From contig JBELHO010000007.1 of assembly GCA_042091375.1 (NCBI GenBank), forward strand, positions 1 through 64,000: DNA of 64,000 nucleotides, in the 5' to 3' direction. The translations under genes and the position numbers were made by a program. This DNA comes from JBELHO01 sp042091375. GTDB lineage: Bacteria > Pseudomonadota > Gammaproteobacteria > Enterobacterales > Alteromonadaceae. Below the pieces are notes generated by a model. It did no database searches, was not told the DNA's origin, and saw only the letters and a list, made by a program, of their open reading frames with translations. Below are positions 45,141-52,580 of this stretch, piece after piece; positions within the stretch are counted from its first letter, which is position 1, and the number at the start of each line of letters is the position of its first letter.

Positions 45141-47459
45141 ATGAACACTATCTATTTTAAGTACAACTTTATTGCCGCCACATTTATTTTACTTGTGCTA
45201 GCCGCTTGCCAAAATAACCCTATCAAGGGTCAGCAATTAAACACTGTTGTCAACGATGACAGACCATTAACCCTAGCGCGTATTTATGCTGATAATGAAT
45301 TTGCTGCCGAACAAATGGAAAGCTTGCGCTGGTTAACCGACGACAGCGGTTACACAGCTACCGAACCATCGACAATAACCGTGAATAATGATCAGGGGCT
45401 GGCGGTAAGTATAGGCAAAGATATAGTCCGCTATGATCCCCAGACTTTACAACGCTCAATTTTAGTTGATGCCAAACAACTGATCCCCGCTGATAGTAAA
45501 ACTGCGCTGCACATAGATGATTATATTTGGTCAACAGATCGAACCAAGTTACTTATCTATACCAACAGTCAAAAAGTTTGGCGTTCGAATAGCCGTGGTG
45601 ATTATTGGTTATATGATCTAACCGCACAATCGTTAACACAATTAGGCGGAGAAGAAGTCAAACCCAGTAGCTTGATGTTTGCAAAATTTTCGCCCAACGG
45701 CAAATTCGTTGGCTATGTAGTTAACAATAATATTTATATTGAGAATATCATCACGAGTGAGATAACAGCCCTTACCACGGATGGCAGTAATGGCTTGATC
45801 AATGGGGTATTTGATTGGGTCTACGAAGAAGAATTTATCATTAAAGACGGCTTTCGCTGGAGTCCTGACAGTAAAAAAATCGCTTATTGGCAGTTAGACA
45901 CCAGTAACAGTAAAGATTTTATGATGATCAATAATACCGATGCACTTTATCCGACAATTACCCGATTTCCCTACCCTAAAGTCGGTGAAAGCAACGCCTT
46001 AGCGAAAGTCGGTATTGTCTCTATTGATCTGGCTAAAACGATTTGGGCTAAACTGCCCAATAATTCATCTAATATGTACATACCGCGCATGAATTGGTCG
46101 GGCAATAGCAAGCAAATTTTAGTGCAACACGTCAATCGCAAACAAGATACCAATTTTCTTTATCTAGCCAACGCCAGTGATGGCAAAACAACTCAGGTGA
46201 TGGTTGAAAAGGAGCAGCAATTTCTCGACTTTTTTGATGATGCCCGTTGGTTAGCCAATGGCGAAAGCTTTATTTGGACCAGTGAACGCAGTGGCTGGCG
46301 ACATTTATATCGCATTTCTCGTGACGGTGGGCAAATAATTCAGCTTACCCCTGGTGACTTTGACATCACCTCTATTCAAGCGATCGATGAAGACAATCAA
46401 TGGATCTACTATACGGCCGCTGCCGATAATGTAGCCCAACGTTATTTATTCAGAAGTCAACTGGATGGCAGTATTACTCATCAACGTATGACCCCAAATA
46501 AATTTTCTGGTGTCAATAGCTACCAAATGTCGCCAAATGGTCAATGGGCAATCCACAGCCATTCGCGCTTTAGTCAACCGCCGCAAAAGCGCTTAATTAG
46601 CGTCGAAAATCATCAACAGCTACACATGCTTTTAACTAATAATAAACTCAAGGCAAAGTTAGCTAAATTAGCGCAACCCAGCCATGAATTTTTTCAAGTG
46701 AGTGCTCAAGATGGCGTGGTACTTGATGGCTATCTGATCCGTCCAGCTGATTTTGATGCCAACAAGAAGTACCCTATTATATTTTATGTGTATGGTGAAT
46801 CATGGGGGCAAACAGTTCAAGATCGCTGGCGGGGTAATGCCTATTTATGGGATCAACTCCTCACCGAACAAGGCTATATTATCGCCTCTATCGATAATCG
46901 CGGTACACGTGCACCTAAGGGAAGAGCATGGCGCAAATCTATTTACGGCGCTGTTGGCGTGCTTTCTTCCAGAGATCAATCTGATGCCTTAAAAGCAATG
47001 GCCAAGCGCTGGAGTTTCATAGATACAGATAGAGTAGGGATTTGGGGACATTCAGGCGGTGGGTCAATGACGCTTAACATGCTATTTCGATATCCTGAGC
47101 AGTATCACGTTGGAATATCACAGGCACCTGTCGCTGATCAGCGCTTGTATGACACCATATACCAAGAACGCTATTCAGGGCTGATAACTGAAAACCCCAA
47201 CAGTTACAAAATTGGCTCGCCCATTACCTATGCAAAAAATCTGCAAGGCAATTTGTTGCTAATTCACGGCACTGGTGATGATAACGTGCATTACCAAGGC
47301 ACTGAGCGTTTGATCAATGAGTTGGTTAAGCACAATCGGCAGTTTGACTTCATGTCTTACCCAAACAGAAGCCATAGTTTACGAGAAGGAGCCGGAACAA
47401 CGCTGCATCTGCAAACCTTAAAAACCAATTATTTTAATCGCTATTTAATGGCTAAGTGA
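45141..47459 (+). CDS. Dipeptidyl peptidase IV-like S9 peptidase, lipoprotein
   Basis: 772 residues from the ATG at 45141, with AAGGA about 9 nt upstream; an upstream TTG frame is rejected. A lipoprotein signal ends LVLAAC. The beta-propeller DPPIV_N domain (about 90-470) carries DWVYEEEF near residue 225, the double-Glu motif that holds the peptide N-terminus in DPP4. The S9 hydrolase domain has GHSGGG (Ser638), the acid in GTGDDNVH, and the His in PNRSHS. It probably cleaves X-Pro or X-Ala dipeptides in the periplasm. It is monocistronic and divergent from yadG. Confidence 0.93.
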   Translation: MNTIYFKYNFIAATFILLVLAACQNNPIKGQQLNTVVNDDRPLTLARIYADNEFAAEQMESLRWLTDDSGYTATEPSTITVNNDQGLAVSIGKDIVRYDPQTLQRSILVDAKQLIPADSKTALHIDDYIWSTDRTKLLIYTNSQKVWRSNSRGDYWLYDLTAQSLTQLGGEEVKPSSLMFAKFSPNGKFVGYVVNNNIYIENIITSEITALTTDGSNGLINGVFDWVYEEEFIIKDGFRWSPDSKKIAYWQLDTSNSKDFMMINNTDALYPTITRFPYPKVGESNALAKVGIVSIDLAKTIWAKLPNNSSNMYIPRMNWSGNSKQILVQHVNRKQDTNFLYLANASDGKTTQVMVEKEQQFLDFFDDARWLANGESFIWTSERSGWRHLYRISRDGGQIIQLTPGDFDITSIQAIDEDNQWIYYTAAADNVAQRYLFRSQLDGSITHQRMTPNKFSGVNSYQMSPNGQWAIHSHSRFSQPPQKRLISVENHQQLHMLLTNNKLKAKLAKLAQPSHEFFQVSAQDGVVLDGYLIRPADFDANKKYPIIFYVYGESWGQTVQDRWRGNAYLWDQLLTEQGYIIASIDNRGTRAPKGRAWRKSIYGAVGVLSSRDQSDALKAMAKRWSFIDTDRVGIWGHSGGGSMTLNMLFRYPEQYHVGISQAPVADQRLYDTIYQERYSGLITENPNSYKIGSPITYAKNLQGNLLLIHGTGDDNVHYQGTERLINELVKHNRQFDFMSYPNRSHSLREGAGTTLHLQTLKTNYFNRYLMAK

Positions 47460-47681
47460 AACATATACTAACAGCTAAAAAAGTCTGAACTGTTGACTCA
47501 TGTTTTTAGTGCAGCATTGGTAATAATGCTGTTAGACAATTTGTGGTCAATACCACTGAACTATAGTAAAAATCACCATAATGCACACTGAAGATTAAAT
47601 TAACTTACTGATATATATGGTTTATAAAATTGGTTACATTCTTGCTTGCATTTTATTAACACATTACCATTGAGAAACATT

Positions 47682-47969
47682 ATGCAAAATATTGAAGAGA
47701 AAAGTATCAATAACACTCAAAACACCAGTGTATGGCTAAGGGGATTGTTGATGCTAGTGTTTGGTTTAATCGCTGGTTTTGTTCGATTTGCCATCACGGT
47801 GATCGCCATATTACAGTTTGTATCATTGTTAGTGCGCAACAAACCACATTCAGGTCTGCGCTTGTTAGGGCAAACATTGAATAATTATATATATCAAATC
47901 AACCAGTTTTTAACTGCAAACTCAAATGACTGTCCATTTCCATTAGGCCCATGGCCCAGTAGAAAATAA
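47682..47969 (+). CDS. DUF4389-type membrane protein
   Basis: 95 residues from MQNIEEKSINN. The frame extends 12 codons upstream, but the inner ATG has GAGA 8 nt before it and starts like other DUF4389 proteins. A membrane region (about 25-55) is followed by the amphipathic LRLLGQTLNNYIYQINQFLT and a PFPLGPWP tail typical of this family. Function unknown. It stands alone, convergent with the gene at 48030. Confidence 0.8.
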   Translation: MQNIEEKSINNTQNTSVWLRGLLMLVFGLIAGFVRFAITVIAILQFVSLLVRNKPHSGLRLLGQTLNNYIYQINQFLTANSNDCPFPLGPWPSRK

Positions 47970-48029
47970 TTGCACCGCAATTTTTGATATAAAAGGGATA
48001 GAATATGTGGGTTAATGCTGTTGATGACT

Positions 48030-48257
48030 TTACATAATACTCTCAACACCAATAATTCTATCCCCTACTTTGTTGATAATATCAATTTCACCACGACAGA
48101 CGGCAATGATGGATTTATTCTGTTTTAATTGACTAGGGATCACAATGCGATCAGAATCAGTTTTTATCAAAGCACAGGTTTGATGCTTTAATTCTAATGA
48201 AGAATCACAATAATAGATGATAGTTATCACCTCTTTCTCGTTTTGACTACTACTCAT
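48030..48257 (-). CDS. TIGR02922 family small protein
   Basis: 75 residues from the second of two close ATGs, because AAAGG lies 6 nt before 48257 and abuts the first. It contains IIYYCDSSLELKHQ and a C-terminal IIAVCRGEIDIINKVGDRII, the pattern of TIGR02922 proteins described from Colwellia and Shewanella. The family has no known function. From memory, one Colwellia member is linked to PEP-CTERM regulation, but I saw no sigma-54-type site here. A TTGACA promoter lies 38 bp upstream. Confidence 0.7.
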   Translation of the reverse strand: MSSSQNEKEVITIIYYCDSSLELKHQTCALIKTDSDRIVIPSQLKQNKSIIAVCRGEIDIINKVGDRIIGVESIM

Positions 48258-48294
48258 GAACATCCTTTAAATTTACTGCATATTGATATAACCA

Positions 48295-48323
48295 CCAATA
48301 ATGACCGGTAATACTGCTGTCAA
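48295..48323 (-). promoter_or_regulatory. Promoter candidate for the TIGR02922 gene
   Basis: On the minus strand, TTGACA (48318-48323) is separated by 17 bases from TATTGG (48295-48300). The -35 is perfect and the -10 is poor. It is placed 38 bp before the ATG. Confidence 0.4.
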
Positions 48324-48658
48324 AACGGTCTGCTTCGACATCTTAACGTTTAGTAACATCTAATTGTAATGTATAAATAACACTTTACCGAGATTTAGCA
48401 TAAATTAAAATACATTTACATTTTGTCATTATTGTTCAATTGCTGGGAAACATTTTTCACTCTACTTTTTTAGCTTACAGGTAGCTTATTACTAATAGAC
48501 TAATACTGATAGCCTATTGCAGATAACCTACTACTCATAACTGAGGATTAAACAGAGAAGTTATTTTACATCTTCAGCAATGTTGTATATTGTCTGCTAA
48601 CTATTGACTAACAGCCCGCAAAGTTTAAAACAAACTGAAATAACTGTACCTATAACGC
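48324..48658. other. Gene-free AT-rich stretch
   Basis: These 335 bases between the TIGR02922 promoter and the nagP terminator contain no ORF with coding character. Several short similar strings are present (for example tagctta, agcctatt, aacctact near 48470-48540), but they do not form a regular repeat. Confidence 0.5.
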
Positions 48659-48688
48659 AACAAGCCTGAGTAAAAACTCAGGCTTGTT
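48659..48688. terminator. Strong hairpin downstream of nagP
   Basis: A perfect 13-bp stem, AACAAGCCTGAGT (48659-48671) with ACTCAGGCTTGTT (48676-48688), and a 4-base loop. It lies 20 bp beyond the nagP stop. The plus-strand side is followed by TTTT overlap and the minus-strand side by GCGTTAT, so it is a hairpin with a weak U-tract in the nagP direction. Confidence 0.65.
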
Positions 48689-48708
48689 TTGCGAACAATT
48701 GCCTTTGG

Positions 48709-50055
48709 TTATTGCCAGTTTTTAATCTTATGGCCCTTAACGCTGTAAAATAGTATGAACAGATAAAGCGGTATCATCATCCAATAAGCCGCTTGACCAT
48801 TGATAGATTCAGACAACAAACCGTAAACTAATGGCAATAAGGCACCACCAGAAATACCCATAATTAACAGAGCTGACCCCTTAGAGGTAAACTTGCCAAG
48901 CCCCTCCAATGCCAGTGGCCAAACAGCAGGCCAAACCACAGCGTTAGAAAACCCCAACAGGGCGATATAAGTAATAGTATCAGGTAAGGTAGGTACCCCC
49001 ATCCAACCCCATAATATTTCCGACACCAGGGTACTGTTGCTATCACCCAAAACCACCAGTAACGAGAAAATCACCCCTGTTATTGCCGAAGCCGACAAGG
49101 CAAATTCTTGCGACATAACACGTGGGATCAACACTATGCCTAAAGCATAGCCAATAAGCATAAAGGTCATCGTATATGAAGTTAGTGAAGTTGCATTAGC
49201 AACCCCTAAATTTGATGCAAATAATCCGATAGTATCACCGGCAATAACTTCGACACCAACGTAAAAGAATATGGTCAATGCGCCTAAAATAAGACTTGGA
49301 AACTGTAAGATAGAAGTTTTCATCTCTCCTTGCTTATCATAAATAGTTTCATTGTCTTTATCACCAGCAGACAAATCTAATTCTGGCAAAGGCACTTTTT
49401 TCATTAATCCAGCAAGCACAATAAAAATACCCGCCATGATCAGGTAGGGGTTAACTAAGCCACTTGCCATGATCTCTATGGTTTGATTGCGTTCCACTTC
49501 AGTCATTGCAGCTAAGCTCGACGCATTGACATTGGTAAGATCACCTAGCACTACCGCAGTGAAGACGATAGGGACAATAACCCCCGCCCCCTTATTCATT
49601 AAACCCATAAACATAATGCGAACCGCAGCACTTTCAATCGGCCCTACTTTGACAACGTAAGGGTTTGCCGCGGTTTGCAATAAGGTTAAACCGCTGCCAA
49701 TAATAAATTGCGCAACCAGAAACAACCAAAAAGCTTGGCTATTAGCTGCAGGAATATAAATAAGAAAACCAACCACTAAGATCAGCAACCCGTAAATAAT
49801 ACCGTTTTTATAACCGGTGCGCTCTAGTATTGTTGCTGAAGGGAGAGCAACAAGGGTAAAAGCAAAATAAAAAGTCACTGCAACCATCAGCGCTTCTATT
49901 TCAGATAACTGACAGACCATTTGCAAATAGGGCACTAAGGCACCATTTTGCCAGGTCACAAATCCGAAGATAAAAAACAATGCCGCGATGACGGCAAGGG
50001 CGCTAAAATTACTTTGCGAGGTATTAACATTTTCTGACATAACATTAGTGCTCAT
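48709..50055 (-). CDS. nagP: N-acetylglucosamine permease NagP (MFS, FucP/GluP type)
   Basis: 448 residues from the ATG at 50055, which has AGGA 6 nt upstream; the ATG at 50061 abuts the AGGA. Twelve membrane helices. The N-terminal segment FIFGFVTWQNGALVPYLQ and SGLTLLQTAANPYV are typical of the FucP/GluP/NagP branch. The operon context (nagA, nagK, GH20) points to GlcNAc-proton symport, as in Shewanella and Xanthomonas. A hexanucleotide repeat lies in the gap to nagA (50094-50123). The 3' end is marked by a hairpin. Confidence 0.88.
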   Translation of the reverse strand: MSTNVMSENVNTSQSNFSALAVIAALFFIFGFVTWQNGALVPYLQMVCQLSEIEALMVAVTFYFAFTLVALPSATILERTGYKNGIIYGLLILVVGFLIYIPAANSQAFWLFLVAQFIIGSGLTLLQTAANPYVVKVGPIESAAVRIMFMGLMNKGAGVIVPIVFTAVVLGDLTNVNASSLAAMTEVERNQTIEIMASGLVNPYLIMAGIFIVLAGLMKKVPLPELDLSAGDKDNETIYDKQGEMKTSILQFPSLILGALTIFFYVGVEVIAGDTIGLFASNLGVANATSLTSYTMTFMLIGYALGIVLIPRVMSQEFALSASAITGVIFSLLVVLGDSNSTLVSEILWGWMGVPTLPDTITYIALLGFSNAVVWPAVWPLALEGLGKFTSKGSALLIMGISGGALLPLVYGLLSESINGQAAYWMMIPLYLFILFYSVKGHKIKNWQ

Positions 50056-50093
50056 AGACATTCCTAGATAGTAATTGTTTCGTTATATTTATT

Positions 50094-50123
50094 GTTATCG
50101 TTATAGTTATAGTTATAGTTATC
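50094..50123. repeat. GTTATA-type hexanucleotide repeat upstream of nagP
   Basis: Five tandem units: GTTATC, GTTATA three times, GTTATC. The array sits 39 bp before the nagP start, within the 150-bp nagA-nagP gap. Unit number could vary by slippage and alter spacing in the leader or promoter. Further downstream in the same gap, ACTTGC...GCAAGT forms a short hairpin near 50170. Confidence 0.9.
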
Positions 50124-50206
50124 ATTATTTATTGCTATTTTTACTATACTTTTTAGCATGGTTTACCACACTTGCGCTTCGGCAAGTTATAGCGACACCG
50201 CGGTCT

Positions 50207-51346
50207 TTAATTGCTGCGCTTATATACGGTTTTACCGGCAATCCAAGTCGAATCTACGGTTAATTCATCGTTTAACACCACAAAGTCGGCTTGATAACCA
50301 ATGCCTAACTGTCCTCGATGTTCAGCTTGATTAATATAAGCAGCAGGATATTGACTGGCCATACGGATCGCTTCATCTAAACTCATGCCAAGTTTTCTAT
50401 GGGTATTAGTCACAGCTGTTGCCATATCAAGCACTGAACCAGCTAATTCTCCTGTACTGGAAGTCAACTTACCATCAGCTAAGGTAACTTTTTTGCCCAC
50501 CAAGGTAAATTCTGTTTGCTCAGTACCGACAGGTGGCATGGCATCTGTGACTAAAAACACCGAACCCAATGGTTTAGCCTTCAATGCTAATTTGCAGCTG
50601 GCATAATGCACATGATAACCATCGACAATTAAACCACAACGGGCTTGATCATTTAACAATGCACAACCCGTTACCCCAGGCGCTCTTCCCTGTATTGGCG
50701 ACATCGCATTGTACAAATGTGTAAAGCCATCTGCACCGGCATTGACCGCAGCTTGAGCCGTATTGTAGTCGGCATTACTGTGCCCGATACAAACCTTAAT
50801 ACCCAGTGCAACCATGCGCTGAATATCTTCAGTTGCAACGGTTTCTGGTGCTAAGGTAACTAACACTTGCCCCAGATCCTGGCGAGATAATATTTGCCAC
50901 TCAAGTTCAGAAATCGGTCGAATATGCTCGGCGATATGGGCGCCTTTTTTGGCAACAGATAAGTGAGGGCCTTCAAAATGTATCCCTAAAATACCGGGGA
51001 TCTTATTGGCAATTGCCATGGCTATTGCGTCCGCCGCCTCTGCCATGACCTTGATGTCATCGGTAATTAAGGTTGGCAACATGGCGGTCGTACCAAACTG
51101 ACTATGAGCTTGGATCATGCGAGTAATAGAGGATAGCGATGGTTGATCGTTAAATAATGCCCCTCCACCGCCATTGACTTGTAAATCGATATAACCGGGA
51201 ACCACTAGACCGTGAATTGACCTATCGACATTGGCAATATTATCATCAATATCGACTATAACCCCATGGTCGATAGACAACACTTGATCATCAGAATAGC
51301 TCTGACCATCAAACATTCGGCTCACATGAAGGCGAAAAGGTTTCAT
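50207..51346 (-). CDS. nagA: N-acetylglucosamine-6-phosphate deacetylase
   Basis: 379 residues from the ATG at 51346. A TTG four codons upstream (51358) is also in frame. It has GYIDLQVNGGGGALFND, the metal-binding IHFEGPHL, IGHSNADYNTA, TDAMPPVG and SGELAGSVLDMA. It removes the acetyl group from GlcNAc-6-P. The ATG overlaps the stop of a 35-codon ORF (TAATG) and has no Shine-Dalgarno of its own, suggesting translational coupling to that ORF and to nagK. Confidence 0.96.
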   Translation of the reverse strand: MKPFRLHVSRMFDGQSYSDDQVLSIDHGVIVDIDDNIANVDRSIHGLVVPGYIDLQVNGGGGALFNDQPSLSSITRMIQAHSQFGTTAMLPTLITDDIKVMAEAADAIAMAIANKIPGILGIHFEGPHLSVAKKGAHIAEHIRPISELEWQILSRQDLGQVLVTLAPETVATEDIQRMVALGIKVCIGHSNADYNTAQAAVNAGADGFTHLYNAMSPIQGRAPGVTGCALLNDQARCGLIVDGYHVHYASCKLALKAKPLGSVFLVTDAMPPVGTEQTEFTLVGKKVTLADGKLTSSTGELAGSVLDMATAVTNTHRKLGMSLDEAIRMASQYPAAYINQAEHRGQLGIGYQADFVVLNDELTVDSTWIAGKTVYKRSN

Positions 51347-51453
51347 TATTTTAACCAAATAAAGCTGGATTGCAGATCATCTGCAGCTGCTGAATGATTA
51401 TTTGAAGTGGGCAAAACTAGTCCTTGGTCAAACTTATCTATAACTAAGCTCAT
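51346..51453 (-). CDS. 35-residue ORF bridging nagK and nagA
   Basis: The ATG (51451-51453) overlaps the nagK stop as ATGA, with AAAGG 7 nt upstream. The TAA overlaps the nagA ATG as TAATG. The product begins MSLVIDKFDQGLVLPTS and ends DDLQSSFIWLK: hydrophilic, no signal or membrane helix. I do not recognise it. Related loci carry nagB-II between these genes, so it may be a remnant kept for coupling, or a genuine microprotein. Both ends match translated-gene architecture. Confidence 0.55.
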   Translation of the reverse strand: MSLVIDKFDQGLVLPTSNNHSAAADDLQSSFIWLK

Positions 51454-52373
51454 GCCACAACCTTTGGCGATTTATGTAATGATGCCAATTGTTGTTGTGC
51501 AAACAATACTGCGCCCATTTCCGGAGAACTGATAGGTTTGCTTATTTGCTCCCTCACCTCGGGTGCTAACCAAGGCATCATCCTCGGGGTTAAACCACCA
51601 ATTAAGCATAAACGAGGCGGTTGCTTAGCCAGCAATAACTTGGCAATATCGCTAATATATTTAGCACCATCAGCAATAATACTTTGCGCTACATTGTCTC
51701 CTTGCTCTGCAGCGTCGAACACTAGATTGGCTAGTTTTGCAAAATAAGCGGCAGGCTTACAAGCAATAGCTTCGACTAAAGCAACATCATTTGTCACCTC
51801 TAAAAAGGCTAATAATTTTTGTTCTAGCACTGAATCAGCGGCAAGACCATCAAGTGACATTAACACATGGCTAACCGCTTGTGATCCAAACCATGCGCCG
51901 CTGCCTTTATCGCCGTGAGGAAAACCATGACCACCGATAGAAAATGCTTGCTCATCGACATAAGCAAAACCGCATGAACCTGTGCCTGTGATCATCACGG
52001 CACCATCGTTACCACCATGGGCACCAGAACAGGCAATAAATAAATCTGTTGCTAGAAAAAACTGGCTAAAAGGATGTTCCCAATTTGACATTTGTTCAAA
52101 TAAAGCAGGTAGATTAACCCCTGCCAAACCGACACCCGCAACGAGGTCACTCAGCTTAACACCACTGAGATTGGCGTCCAATAAAGCCATTTCAGCGGAA
52201 TGAATAATTGAACCGGTAGCTTGTTCAAAGCCATGAAGAGGATTAGCAGGTCCAGAAAGACCTGTGCCAATAATATTATTGTTTGTATCAACAATAATAG
52301 CTCTAGTTTTACTACCACCACCATCAATACCTAAAATGTATTTATTGTTATTATTGTCAGTGCTATTAAGCAT
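51450..52373 (-). CDS. nagK: N-acetylglucosamine kinase NagK (BadF/BadG/BcrA family)
   Basis: 307 residues of the ASKHA fold with GIDGGGSKTRAII (phosphate 1), ITGTGSCGFAYV (phosphate 2) and LCLIGGLTPRM (adenosine). It phosphorylates cytoplasmic GlcNAc after NagP import. This BadF-type kinase is the one found in the Shewanella chitin pathway, not the ROK NagK of E. coli. It is the first gene of nagK-(35-aa ORF)-nagA, with nagP following. A NagR-like palindrome lies 89 bp upstream. Confidence 0.9.
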   Translation of the reverse strand: MLNSTDNNNNKYILGIDGGGSKTRAIIVDTNNNIIGTGLSGPANPLHGFEQATGSIIHSAEMALLDANLSGVKLSDLVAGVGLAGVNLPALFEQMSNWEHPFSQFFLATDLFIACSGAHGGNDGAVMITGTGSCGFAYVDEQAFSIGGHGFPHGDKGSGAWFGSQAVSHVLMSLDGLAADSVLEQKLLAFLEVTNDVALVEAIACKPAAYFAKLANLVFDAAEQGDNVAQSIIADGAKYISDIAKLLLAKQPPRLCLIGGLTPRMMPWLAPEVREQISKPISSPEMGAVLFAQQQLASLHKSPKVVA

Positions 52374-52461
52374 TTTGACCTCATTCTTATTAGCTTTAAT
52401 CTAAAAATCAGTGCAATTTGAACAACGCATTAATACGTCTAATGATTTCATAGTAACCACT

Positions 52462-52479
52462 AATGACAGCGTTGTCATT
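52462..52479. promoter_or_regulatory. NagR-like operator upstream of nagK
   Basis: AATGACAGCGTTGTCATT is an 18-bp palindrome with one mismatched pair. It shares its core TGACAGCG(C/T)TGTCA with the site before hex. LacI-family NagR sites described for proteobacterial chitin regulons have this form (from memory). It is placed in the nagK-hex gap, upstream of nagK. Confidence 0.75.
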
Positions 52480-52533
52480 GGTTTTTTTTAAGTTTATTGT
52501 AATATTTATTATAATTTTCTAAATAATCAAATT

Positions 52534-52566
52534 AACTTAATGATTTAATTATCAAATCATTAAGTT
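52534..52566 (-). terminator. Hairpin downstream of hex
   Basis: AACTTAATGATTT (52534-52546) and AAATCATTAAGTT (52554-52566) form a perfect but AT-rich 13-bp stem with a 7-base loop, 15 bp after the hex stop. No clean U-run follows. Confidence 0.5.
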
Positions 52567-52580
52567 CAATATCTGCTGAG

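Noticed and set aside
50155..50205. gacaccgcggtc string in the nagA-nagP gap as a NagR site
   Set aside because: Palindromic core but it does not match the TGACAGCG half-site seen twice elsewhere.
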